From the NCBI GenBank assembly GCA_949987705.1, contig OX465281.1, positions 138,680,876 through 138,744,875 of the forward strand: a DNA stretch of 64,000 nucleotides, in the 5' to 3' direction. The position numbers were made by a program, and so were the translations under genes. Below the pieces are notes generated by a model. The model saw nothing but the letters and a program-made list of their open reading frames with translations, had not been told where the DNA came from and did no database searches. The first letter of the stretch is position 1. Every line of letters begins with the position of its first letter. Source of the DNA: Thereva unica. Taxonomy: Eukaryota; Arthropoda; Insecta; Diptera; Therevidae. Of the stretch, positions 55,224-64,000 are shown one piece after another.

Positions 55224-56271
55224 TTTCAGGGTGTTTTGTTTCGACGACAGTCACATCCGCTTCATCGTCGCTGGAGATGTTTTCGTCGAAGTCTGAACTA
55301 AGGAGTTGTCGCTCCGTGAAGAGGTTACCGACGGCTCTGCCCAGCTGGGAGTCTGTCGATGCATCGCCATCGCTCTGAGCTGCGCCTTCGCCATCGGTTT
55401 CCACGTTTTCTGGTTCCTCGCCAGTGGTCTTGGTGCAGGCCGCTTGGTTAACTACGGCTTCTATGTCGGTTTTGTAGACCTTGAGTGCGATCTGTTGGAA
55501 GCCGTAGTTCACGGCGTAATTTTCTTTTGCCAGCTGGTTCAGGCATTTTTCATTTAGGAGCAGAACTACATGCATTGTGGCTCTGTTAGTCTGCTCCGTT
55601 TTGATAACTTTCCAGTTATCGGTGTAGATATGAGGGTTGAAGGCCTTCAGCATAGCGATGATTTCCTCAGGCTCCGATGGAGCCAATGGAAACCATGCTC
55701 TGGCCCTCGGACGAGATAGTATGTCCGCGGCATTGACTGCCTTGAGTCGGGCGCCTGGGTAAACTTCCCCAACTCTAGCTACCGCAGCTTTATAAAGCTC
55801 TGCAGATCTGGTGTTATCGCAGGCCGTAAGTTTTATACTGCCTTGATACCAACCGGCATCAAAGCATAAGGAGGGAGGTCCAGGGTTGTCTTTCAGGACC
55901 TCCATAGCCACCTTGGCAAGGGCAACTTGAACCCACCGCCATTGATGCTTTGGGATCTTACCGTTTTCGTCATTTTCGTCCATGACGCCGATTATTTTGC
56001 GATCCTTCGCTACTTCTGCGAAGGATATCGCTTTGGTGCCGTGCGTCTTGGACTTTTTCGGAATTGGACCGTGGGTACTTGGTTCCTCCACAGATCGTTG
56101 GCGTTTAGAGGCTGGTGCACTTCTAGACTCCAATGTAAAGTCTGGTATGACTTGTTTAGCCCAAGCAACGAAGTTGGTGGTCAAGCGACGAAGGGTGTTG
56201 CGGGCTACGCGGATGTGACGAGGACCTGCTTTTTCCGGGTCCGGTCTTTCCCCCCGCAGCGGCCGTGCCAT
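55186..56271 (-). CDS. LOA-A ORF1 (DUF4780-like)
   Basis: 361 residues, one open frame. After a basic N-terminus with RKS-rich segments (KRQRSVEEP, PKKSKTHG), the middle part (WVQVALAKVAMEVL to QQIALKVYKTD, about residues 115-275) resembles the DUF4780 region seen in LOA/Jockey-type LINE first ORFs. It is followed by an acidic tail. It likely binds RNA; catalytic motifs are absent. The ATG at 56271 lies exactly at the junction with LOA-B, so the leader has been lost and the true start could be further upstream. Confidence 0.8.
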   Translation of the reverse strand: MARPLRGERPDPEKAGPRHIRVARNTLRRLTTNFVAWAKQVIPDFTLESRSAPASKRQRSVEEPSTHGPIPKKSKTHGTKAISFAEVAKDRKIIGVMDENDENGKIPKHQWRWVQVALAKVAMEVLKDNPGPPSLCFDAGWYQGSIKLTACDNTRSAELYKAAVARVGEVYPGARLKAVNAADILSRPRARAWFPLAPSEPEEIIAMLKAFNPHIYTDNWKVIKTEQTNRATMHVVLLLNEKCLNQLAKENYAVNYGFQQIALKVYKTDIEAVVNQAACTKTTGEEPENVETDGEGAAQSDGDASTDSQLGRAVGNLFTERQLLSSDFDENISSDDEADVTVVETKHPENGAGDTDKPAPL

Positions 56272-56317
56272 CAGTAAAAACGTTTATGGCATCCTGAAAC
56301 CTATGTGGTCTATTTAT

Positions 56318-57038
56318 CTATTCACGACGTGAAGGGATGTGGACTCCGTAGTTCCTCGTGAAGGTAATTTCGGGAATGCAGAAGTCGGTTTTTGTGGGGA
56401 TAGTAACTGAGTTCAGTACCTTCGTGTGCCCTCCCCTGATTCCAGTCGAGAAACCGGATTCTTTTATTCTAAGGGCTGCGATGGTTGCGCTTTCTCTTGC
56501 CACGAGATTTAAAGGAGGGAGGTATAACATAACATTTAAGGCCTCTGTAGGTGTGGAGCGAAGTGCTCCTGTTATGCATAACTCCGCACATCTTTGTACT
56601 CTCTGTAATTTGTTTAGTACGGTGGATTTACTCGGAGTTGGCCACCACACTAAAACCCCGTAAAAGAGAATTGGGCGGACGATCGCTGTGTAGATCCATC
56701 GCACAATGTAAGGGGAGAAGCCCCATTTCTTACCAATGGATTTTTTGCAGGCGAAAAGCGCGATGTTTGCTTTCTTAATGCGCTCTTCTGTGTTTTCATG
56801 CCAGAGTTTCTTGTCCAGGATTGCTCCCAGATATGTGGCACTGTTGTTAATTTTGAGCCTAACATTGTTAAGCCGGGGGGTGTTAACGGAGGGATCTTAT
56901 ACCTCCTTGTGAAGAGGACCAGCTCCGTTTTTACTGGGTTAACGCTGAGTCCGCGGGTAGCAGTCCAGCTTGAGAGGGTTTGTAGCGCTGCCTCCATGAG
57001 ATCACAGAGGACTTGAGGAAATTTTCCTTTTTTGATGA

Positions 57039-57040
<2 letters not shown>
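56318..57040 (-). pseudogene. LOA-B reverse transcriptase C-part
   Basis: The same protein segment as LOA-A residues after YADD (LMEAALQTLSSWTATRG, VRWIYTAIVRPILFYGVLVWW), ending just before RNase H. Differences from LOA-A include a 3-base deletion near 56806 and a frame change near 56875. A stop follows at 56316. It is not functional. Confidence 0.88.
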
Positions 57041-57069
<29 letters not shown>

Positions 57070-57155
57070 TTATAGCCTACTGATTACAATCTTACAGACT
57101 AGAAAACTTACAGATTCCAAAAACTTATTTAAATTAAAATGAAATTAAAATATTT

Positions 57156-59864
57156 TTATGAAAAATTCATATCAAAATGATTCTCTAAACCTAAAATTAC
57201 ATTTTTATAGATCGTTCGATCCAGGGTGAAATCAACGAAGTCATTAAAAAAATTAAATTTATGAATGCCTTTAGTAATAACTCCGTTTGAGCCATAATTA
57301 GTTCTGTGAGAAGGGGCATATAGGAGGTTTCTCGACCTAAGTGGCCTTTCTATAGCATAGATATTAATTTGACTCAACAGCTCAGGGCACTTGATTGAGT
57401 AGCATAATATATCTTTTATGAAAATTGCGCAGCTCACATCTCGACGAAAGCTAAGGTTAGGAAGACCAAATAATAATCTTCTGGATGCATAATGAGGAAC
57501 ATGTTCCTTAAATAAATTAAGCTTAAAACACATAAATCTGGTTATGGATTTTTGCACCGATTCAATTCTATTCGAATTAACAGCATACTGAGGACTCCAA
57601 ATGCATGATGCATATTCAAGAATTGGCCTTACCAAGGAAATGAACAAGGTCCTTATAGTAAAGACATCAGAAAATTCTTTAGTATTTCTCTTAATAAAAC
57701 CCAGTAATCTATTGGCTTTACTACAAATGAAATCAATGTGTCTATTGAAAGTTAGTTTATTATCTAAAACAACACCTAAATCATTAATTTCATACACTCT
57801 AGCTAAATCAGAAGTAGCGAAAGAGTATTTGTATTCGATGCCTTCCAATGAGCGAAAGAAAGACATAACTCGGCACTTAGAAACATTTAGTTGAAGGTCA
57901 TTTATAGAGCACCAGGTGGATAAATTGTTGAAGTCTTCTTGAAGGCGAATACAACAATCCTCTCCACTAACCTTTAAAAAAATTTTTAGGTCATCGGCGT
58001 AAATTAAACAATGAGCATACTTGAAGCAATTAATTATATCGTTAATAAAAATCAAGAATAGCAAAGGACCGCAATGACTGCCCTGAGGCACACCTGATTT
58101 GACACATATTATTCTAGAAGAAACAGAATCAAGAACGACATATTGCTTTCTATTTAATAAATAAGAGCTAATCCATTGCAAAAGACTTGAATGAAAGCCA
58201 GCCTTATGTAATTTATTTATAAGTACTGTAATATTAACTTTGTCAAACGCTTTCGAAAAATCTGTGTAAATTACATCAACCTGGTGACCTCTTTCCATAT
58301 TGAACAAACAAAAATTAGTAAAGAGTGCAAGATTTGTGACCGTTGACCTGCCCCTTAGAAAGCCATGTTGCTGAGGACAAATAATTTCCTTACACAAGAA
58401 AGATAATTTCCTCGCAACCAAACAGTCTAAAAGTTTAGGAATGACTTTCATTAAGGATACACCCCTATAATTCGTGACCAAATGTTTGGATCCGTTTTTG
58501 AAAATAGGTTTAATTATTGAGATCTTCCACGAATCAAGAAATTGACCATTACATAAAGACAAATTAAATATATAAGTTAAAGGGTTGATAAGACCAGAAA
58601 CACAATTCTTTATAAGAGCGGGACAAATACCATCCAAGTCTGAAGAATAATTCATTTTAAGATCTTGGATAGCAATTTCAACATCCTTTGCGTCTAATGA
58701 CAAAGAACCTATATCAAGCAAGTTTATATAGTCAGAATTATTTTCCGTTAAATCATCAACAAAGGTATTTTCGTTATATACCGATTCAAAGAAGTCTGCA
58801 AACAGTGCACACGCTTCTTCAGCACAACTAGATTTTTTGTTTTTATACTCCATAATGTTCGGAAAACTAGAAGAATTTCGTTTGGTCTTCATATAACTCC
58901 AGAAACTTTTACTGTCACTTTTTATGTTGTTCTCAACAGAAAAAATGTATTGTTTAAATAAGAATCGATGCAAAAACTCATATTCTTTTCGCAATCTTTT
59001 AAAATTATTTAAATCCTTATCTCCACCAGAACTTTTGAATGATTTGTGAGCCTTATTTTTTGCATTTTTTAAGCGCAATAATGATTTATTAAACCATTTT
59101 GGATGGTAATTGTTACCATTTATATTCTTCAATGGAACATAAGATTGAAAACTAGAATGAAGCAACTCTAGAAACTTCCCATATGTCTCTTCCAAAGAAC
59201 AATCACTAAACAACTTACACCAATCAAGACAGAAAGAAGATTCGTTGATTTCAACACAAAGGTTATCAGATATAAATACAAGATCCAAAAATTTTCCAAA
59301 AAAGTTTCCTATCGTACTTATCTGAGCTAAATCTAGACCTAAAATACCGTCAATAAAAGAAATCTCGATTTCTGAAGACACATTCGATGGAAGCAAAGAA
59401 TCATCCTCATCCATACAACTCCATGTAACGCTACTCAGGTTGAAATCTCCAACTACACAAATTCCTTCATTCGGAGAGAGTATTGATGAAATAGATTCTA
59501 TGTTAAGTAGATGACTCATGTAAATATCCAAATTAGATGATGGCGGAATATAGCTAACACAAAAGACAATTGAGAAGCTGGAACAAGCTGCAGTAACTCG
59601 AACGAAAAGTTGTTCAATATTATCTTCCACACACGGTAAAGAAAGTTCTATGCTGGCCACATCAACACGTACAGCAATCAAGACACCGCCACCCCTACTA
59701 CATCCAGATGAAAGCTGACATCGATCCTTTCTATAGACAACATAGTGATTGCTTATAAATTCCGAAGATGATATATGATCCGTCAACCAGGTTTCAGTTA
59801 GAATTATAATATCATATTCATTTTCCAAAACTGCAAGTTTGAAGTCATTTAGTTTAGTACGCAT
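57156..59864 (-). CDS. LINE-2 ORF2 endonuclease / reverse transcriptase, intact
   Basis: At least 902 residues. The frame remains open upstream of the ATG at 59864 into the end of ORF1, adding an endonuclease strand (YYQNIRG), so translation probably starts by re-initiation or coupling near the ORF1 stop. The endonuclease motifs are TETWLTDH, GGGVLIAV, VGDFNLSSVTW and a final domain that looks shortened near residues 185-215. The RT shows VTNYRGVSLMKVIPKLL, YTDFSKAFDKVNI, GVPQGSHCGPLLF and catalytic YADD near residue 623. A conserved LVRPILEYASCIW stretch follows. No stop or frameshift. A target-site nick and copy function is expected. Confidence 0.92.
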   Translation of the reverse strand: MRTKLNDFKLAVLENEYDIIILTETWLTDHISSSEFISNHYVVYRKDRCQLSSGCSRGGGVLIAVRVDVASIELSLPCVEDNIEQLFVRVTAACSSFSIVFCVSYIPPSSNLDIYMSHLLNIESISSILSPNEGICVVGDFNLSSVTWSCMDEDDSLLPSNVSSEIEISFIDGILGLDLAQISTIGNFFGKFLDLVFISDNLCVEINESSFCLDWCKLFSDCSLEETYGKFLELLHSSFQSYVPLKNINGNNYHPKWFNKSLLRLKNAKNKAHKSFKSSGGDKDLNNFKRLRKEYEFLHRFLFKQYIFSVENNIKSDSKSFWSYMKTKRNSSSFPNIMEYKNKKSSCAEEACALFADFFESVYNENTFVDDLTENNSDYINLLDIGSLSLDAKDVEIAIQDLKMNYSSDLDGICPALIKNCVSGLINPLTYIFNLSLCNGQFLDSWKISIIKPIFKNGSKHLVTNYRGVSLMKVIPKLLDCLVARKLSFLCKEIICPQQHGFLRGRSTVTNLALFTNFCLFNMERGHQVDVIYTDFSKAFDKVNITVLINKLHKAGFHSSLLQWISSYLLNRKQYVVLDSVSSRIICVKSGVPQGSHCGPLLFLIFINDIINCFKYAHCLIYADDLKIFLKVSGEDCCIRLQEDFNNLSTWCSINDLQLNVSKCRVMSFFRSLEGIEYKYSFATSDLARVYEINDLGVVLDNKLTFNRHIDFICSKANRLLGFIKRNTKEFSDVFTIRTLFISLVRPILEYASCIWSPQYAVNSNRIESVQKSITRFMCFKLNLFKEHVPHYASRRLLFGLPNLSFRRDVSCAIFIKDILCYSIKCPELLSQINIYAIERPLRSRNLLYAPSHRTNYGSNGVITKGIHKFNFFNDFVDFTLDRTIYKNVILGLENHFDMNFS

Positions 59865-59923
59865 ACCTCTTATATTTTGGTAATAAATTGAAAAATTTCT
59901 AGGTGCATAAGTATCGCTATGAC

Positions 59924-60832
59924 CTAGGTATTCAAGATGGGTGGCTGAACACTGGAGTTTTTTGAAGGTCGATGATTATCAAAAGAACTTAATTCAAGAC
60001 CCAATGGCCAGGCAGATGCATTCATGAATTTAGCATAAAGTTCTGATGGAACTCCTAATTTAAAATTAATAAATTTCAAACTTGAAATGTTTCCTTCTTT
60101 CTTTATAAGAGGAAAGCATTTAAGCATATCTTCCTCAACATTAAATTTTTCAGCGGCAAATTTCGTTATAGAAGCCGGTGTAGTAGAGGGTAAAAGCTTA
60201 CCAAGGCGAATCCACTTCATACGTCTAAGAACAGAAAGCTCACCAGATGAAATACTCGAACCGATCAGCTTCTTCACTCTTCGTTTTCTATTCACAACAT
60301 TCCAGGCAGTGCCGTCTGATTCGGTCGTAGCTGCAGCAGGCTGGGATGTCGTTGATTGCAAGGCAGCCGCTGGTGTGAGCTGTAAATCAGAAACTGTGAT
60401 CGATGTTTCAGCCGCAGATGATTTAGCAATGGAAGCATCATCCATGGGCACAGTCGAGTTTGTAACCGTTGCTTCTGTGACCATCACGTCTGGGGCCTCC
60501 ATTCCATGACGAAGCGAAATTTTCTTTTTAGCTGCATTTTCTGGTCGAAGGCTATTTTTTTCGGAGGATGTTTTTAAACTTAGAACATCCTTCTGCAACT
60601 TCCTAATTTCCTGAGTAAGCATACCCAGTCTAGAAAACAGGACACCATCAAACAAATCCTTGCAGGAATTGCACCGCCACACAAGATTGTCGCATGATTT
60701 TAAAGCTGCAGCAGTATTATCATTGATGCCCGCGCAGCGTTTATGATATTTGTGCTCGCAAACAAAGCACGAATGTACACCGTCAGCGAATAATTGCTTA
60801 GCGCACTTAAAACACTTTTCAACAGAGTTCAT
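59924..60832 (-). CDS. LINE-2 ORF1 with PHD-type zinc finger
   Basis: 302 residues, start ATG at 60832. Residues 8-58 carry a C4HC3 pattern (CFKC, CFVCEHKYHKRC, WRCNSC), as in PHD fingers. A short coiled-coil (LTQEIRKLQKDVLSLK) and a serine/threonine/alanine-rich middle follow, then a folded C-terminal part (LRRMKWIRLGKLLPS to LGLELSSFDNH) typical of such ORF1 proteins. PHD-bearing ORF1s are known from CR1-group LINEs. It probably binds element RNA; the finger's partner is unknown. The stop overlaps the open frame of ORF2. Confidence 0.9.
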   Translation of the reverse strand: MNSVEKCFKCAKQLFADGVHSCFVCEHKYHKRCAGINDNTAAALKSCDNLVWRCNSCKDLFDGVLFSRLGMLTQEIRKLQKDVLSLKTSSEKNSLRPENAAKKKISLRHGMEAPDVMVTEATVTNSTVPMDDASIAKSSAAETSITVSDLQLTPAAALQSTTSQPAAATTESDGTAWNVVNRKRRVKKLIGSSISSGELSVLRRMKWIRLGKLLPSTTPASITKFAAEKFNVEEDMLKCFPLIKKEGNISSLKFINFKLGVPSELYAKFMNASAWPLGLELSSFDNHRPSKNSSVQPPILNT

Positions 60833-60940
60833 GTTCGAAAGAAAATTGTAAACAACCGATCGCTACTAATAATCAGAGCGAACTGATAACAACATCATCT
60901 GCGTACGCCAAGACGTCATGTCCCTCTACCTGCATGCGTT

Positions 60941-63900
60941 TTATTATCGGCCCGGTCTCTTAATTTCGCAGTAATAGAAGTAAAATAAAATAACAAAAAA
61001 TAAAATAAATAAAAAAAAGTTAAATTCCATACAAAAAAAACATACTCGTACATAATTCATAGTGAACAAAAACCCATAAAAAACAAACAAACAATAGAAA
61101 ATCATCCGGCGCTGCAGTCTACGCGAAGGCTCACCACACTTCACTAGACGACATCGACGAAAGACACGACCGACGAACAGCAAAAGTAAGTACCCTTGCT
61201 CCCTACCCTCAGACCCTGGACTTGCAGGTGCCGCGCCCAAAATCTGTCAATCGATAAAATTTGCCCCGTTTCAAAAGGCATAACACTTTGACGCGGACAA
61301 ATTTTATTGCCTCTGATGGATGCGGCAAATGTAATTCCGGAAAATATCCCTATGAATGTGGCGATTGAGCCCGCGCAACCGAAGTCCCGTTACAAGTCCA
61401 GCTTTGCTATTAACCTCTGTAACATTCGTGGACTTCATGCGAATTTCTCGTTTGTTAAGTGCCGCTTACTGAACTATAAACCCCCAATCCTCGCCACTTA
61501 GTGAAACCCAAATATCACCCGATAATGACTTAAGTCATTACCAGATATCCGGGTACAGTTTAATGCACTATCTCTCCCCCCATAGGGGCATTGCCGTCTA
61601 TGTTAGGGATGACGTGGCTTATTATAAATTATATTCAAGCACGACTTCTGATTTTAATTATCTTTGGATTAAAATCATCTTCCGAAGCCACGTCATATTC
61701 TTCTGCTTCCTATACAGAAGCCCTAACATAAGTAACAAGCTTCAACCTCATCATTTGATGTTATCTCTGAACAGATCTCGGGATTCTTATCATCCAATCC
61801 TGAGTGTGAAATCATTGTTGCGGGTGATTTCAATGTTCACAATGTAAACTGGCTGACTTACTCAAATGGCACCAGTGTTTCTGGCAAGGACGTTGAGCTC
61901 TCTGCAGACACCAATAATTTACACCAAATTGTGGATCATCCCACGAGAGTCCCGGATGTTTCTGATCAAGGAACCTATCTCCTTGACCTTTTTCTTACCT
62001 CTCATCCAGCGAGGTACTCCGTCGAAGTAGATTCACCTCTCGGCAATTCGGACCACTGCTTAGTCAGTGCCAGCTTCCCTTTCGAATTTCCCACCCCTCC
62101 CAAACCAGTCCGGAGAACTGTATGGCATTATGGGAAGGCCAATTGGCTGGGGCTTATTCATTATTTCCAAGCCGCTGACTGGGACCAGTGTTTCCGAACC
62201 AAAAACATCAACTCTGTCGCTATCCGTATCACCAGGATCATTCAGGCAGGAATGCATTTATTCATTCCTCATTCTACCAAATCTGTGAAGCCTAGGCCCA
62301 ACAGATGGTTTAATCAGGAGTGCATGAACGCAATTAGAAACAAAGAAGCCGCCTTTCGAGCATACAAGAGTTTTCCGAGTGAATCGCTCCGCCTAGAATA
62401 TATAAAACTTAGAAATTCCTGTAAAGTCACCATCAGGAATGTCAAAAATTCATTTGACAGCAAGTTGAGAAGTAAACTCCTTAACGCAACCTCTGGTAGC
62501 AAAAACTTCTGATCCTTGGTAAGCTCCATTAAGAAGAATTTCACTTCATCCACAATTCCTTCATTCATCCACGATAAGAAGGTGATAACAGATAGAAAAT
62601 CCAAGGCCGATTTATTAGCATCTCTGTTTGCTTCCAATTCTTCTTTACCCCAAACTGATATGCTACCCCCGGTCCTCGAGCACAGCGCTATTTAATGGAC
62701 AGGGTTTTCTTCAGGACTCGCGAGGTGTACAGGTGTCTCAAAAAGCTCGACGCCAATAAATCCACTGGACCCGATAATATACCCCCATCGTCTTAAAACA
62801 ATGCGCCTCACCTTTGGCTAAACCTCTGCGCAAACTTTTTGCCCTGTCATACTTCTCCGGAGTTTATCCAGATTCTTGGAAAATTGCCCATGTTCAGCCC
62901 ATACCGAAAAAATGTGACTCCAGCGATCCCTCCAACTACCGCCCAATAGCAATTACTTCTATTCTCTCCAAAACCATGGAGACGATAATCAACAAAAAGC
63001 TAATGGGATATCTAGAATCCAACCAACTTATCAACGACAAACAATACGGCTTCCGACAAAAAAGATCTACTGGTCATCTTTTAGTTTGCCTTACAGAGCA
63101 CCTCCATCAAAGATTGCATGGATCTGGCGAATCCAGTTTGGTTGCTTTGGATATCTCCAAGGCTTTTGATAGTGTATGGCACTCAACCTTGTTAGCTAAA
63201 CTCAAAGCTATTGGAATTGACTCGCTTCTGTATAAGTGGGTTGAGTGTTTCCTTTCCGGCCGTTCAATTAAGGTAGTATTGGATGGCGTCAAATCTGAAT
63301 CTCACCACATCTCTGCGGGAGTCCCCCAGGGGTCAATTTTATTATCGGCCCTATTTCTCATTTTTATAAATGACCTACTTTCAGTCCCCTCCAACCCACT
63401 TCTCAGCTTCGCTGACGATGGTACTCTACGTTACTCGTACAGCTTCGATACAAGACAGACTCATGCCAGATCCTGTCTTGATGATCGCGAACTAATGTCC
63501 AAGTCGATTAATAACGACATTAAACTGATTCTAAAGTGGGGAGAGAAGAATCGTGTTGAATTCAACTCCGACAAAACCAAGTACTGTCTTATCTCCAAAA
63601 AGAAGTTCAACACCTCTCCACCTTTGAAAGTGAGTGAAGTTCAACTAATGGCCGACCCATCCCTACACATCTTAGGCGTGACATTAGCCAAAGACTTGCG
63701 ATGGAATGACCACATATTCCAAATCGCCAAACAAGCATCCCAGTGCTTGGGATTTCTTAAGAGGTGCAAGTTCCTCCTCCAGCCATCGGCCCGTGCTGTT
63801 ATTTATAAATCCTACATTCGGCCCCTTCTCGAATATAACTCCATCGTTTGGGGCGGCGCTCCAATAACCACCTTAGCATGGTTAGATAAGGTCCAAAAAA

Positions 63901-64000
63901 GGGCCCTTAAACTAATTGATGGCGACACCATTTGCTCCACCATCGACCCCTTGAGCCACCGTAGGAATGTAGCAGCACTGACCAAATTTTATCGCTACTT
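60941..64000 (+). mobile_element. LINE-3: CR1/Jockey-group LINE, decayed, runs off the window
   Basis: About 360 bases of leader (60941-61300) precede an endonuclease-RT reading region broken by many stops and shifts. Its left edge abuts the cut end of LOA-B. A fragment of the same family lies at 42505-42625. The 3' end is outside the window. Confidence 0.82.
61307..64000 (+). pseudogene. LINE-3 ORF2, endonuclease and reverse transcriptase
   Basis: Endonuclease: INLCNIRGLHANFSFVKCRL (61405), HRGIAVYVRDDVAYY (61580), AGDFNVHNVNWL (61825), LDLFLTS and NSDHCLVSASF (62045). RT: NYRPIAITSILSKTME (62935), DISKAFDSVWHS (63150), AGVPQGSILLSALF (63318) and catalytic box SFADDGTLRYS (63408). The thumb-side LGVTLAKDLRWNDH and YIRPLLEYNSIVWGG follow. 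Frame breaks lie near 61500, 61740 and 62790, with stops near 62510 and 62694. The catalytic box has F before ADD; YADD is usual in the other LINEs here. The gene continues beyond 64000. Confidence 0.85.

Larger units (their letters stand above)
45350..56271 (-). mobile_element. LOA-A: LOA/I-type LINE with RNase H, split by Gyp-C
   Basis: A minus-strand LINE with ORF1 (55186-56271), endonuclease and RT start (53942-55223), then the Gypsy insertion 47720-53936, then RT end and RNase H (45460-47714). GTTGT at 47715-47719 and 53937-53941 brackets the Gypsy element, and the LINE frame joins across it. The 3' end lies near 45350-45368, where a short TTAGG run occurs. An RNase H domain after the RT is typical of LOA/I-group LINEs. 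Confidence 0.88.
57041..60883 (-). mobile_element. LINE-2: PHD-finger CR1/Jockey-group LINE, apparently complete
   Basis: A minus-strand LINE of 3.84 kb with a TAAA-type tail (TTTA on plus, 57041-57068), two intact ORFs, a roughly 50-bp leader and the 5-bp duplication TGATA. LOA-A supplies the empty-site sequence (TGATAACAATATC at 47066-47078). Confidence 0.93.
56272..60938 (-). mobile_element. LOA-B: second LOA copy, fragment, split by LINE-2
   Basis: Bases 56272-57040 repeat 46294-47070 of LOA-A at very high identity. After LINE-2, 60884-60938 continues the same RT sequence (CATCTGCGTACGCCAAGACGTC). TGATA flanks LINE-2 (57036-57040, 60884-60888). Both outer ends of LOA-B are cut: on the left it joins LOA-A ORF1 directly, and on the right it stops at 60938. 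Confidence 0.88.

Overview
This window reads as a stretch of insect genome made almost entirely of transposable elements. I recognise no host gene, ribosomal RNA or intact tRNA gene. The mix (BEL/Pao elements with an envelope-like gene, several Ty3/Gypsy elements, RTE-, CR1/Jockey- and LOA-type LINEs, a Tc1 element, Harbinger-like debris, and an AT-rich background) points to an arthropod, most likely a dipteran fly. The fly assignment is inference from familiarity with such elements, not a database result.

Layout. (1) 1-16893 is a four-level nest: an old Gypsy element (Gyp-B, 15399-16893) holds a second one (Gyp-A, 1-771 and 13409-15398). Gyp-A is split by a BEL/Pao element on the minus strand (BEL1, 772-13408, matching 441-bp LTRs, 5-bp target duplication ACTTC). 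BEL1's envelope-like region is split in turn by a CR1/Jockey-type LINE (1901-6014). (2) 16894-23320 holds small DNA elements (MITEs) and an intact RTE retrotransposon (19151-22433, 10-bp target duplication). The RTE lies between two inverted copies of one carrier element. Each carrier copy was hit by the same TAA-inserting MITE at a different site. (3) 24455-27416 is a DNA element with roughly 800-bp terminal inverted repeats. It encodes remnants of a cysteine-rich protein family with zinc-binding N- and C-terminal parts. (4) 27800-31400 holds short tandem hairpins, a snap-back MITE, a TTAA-bounded element with a 146-bp satellite, and a tRNA-like remnant. (5) 31398-40169 is a second BEL/Pao element on the plus strand. 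Its LTRs are almost identical, yet its gag-pol-env frame is broken at least five times. (6) 40170-45350 holds debris: a duplicated leader, a near-perfect 664-bp palindrome, a BEL 5' end, an RTE fragment and a Harbinger transposase fragment. (7) 45350-60938 is a pair of LOA-type LINE copies on the minus strand. One was split by a Gypsy element (47720-53936), whose own LTR was hit by an apparently complete Tc1 transposon (47727-49292). The other was split by a complete PHD-finger LINE (57041-60883). (8) 60941-64000 is a decayed plus-strand LINE running off the window.

The elements do not work as a pathway; the window is best read as an insertion history. Junctions with clean target duplications let the order be reconstructed. 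Candidates for recent or current activity are BEL1 before it was interrupted, the RTE, the Tc1 element and the PHD-finger LINE. Dense nested insertions on both strands, with long inverted repeats, are what a heterochromatic or piRNA-producing locus could look like, but that is inference only.
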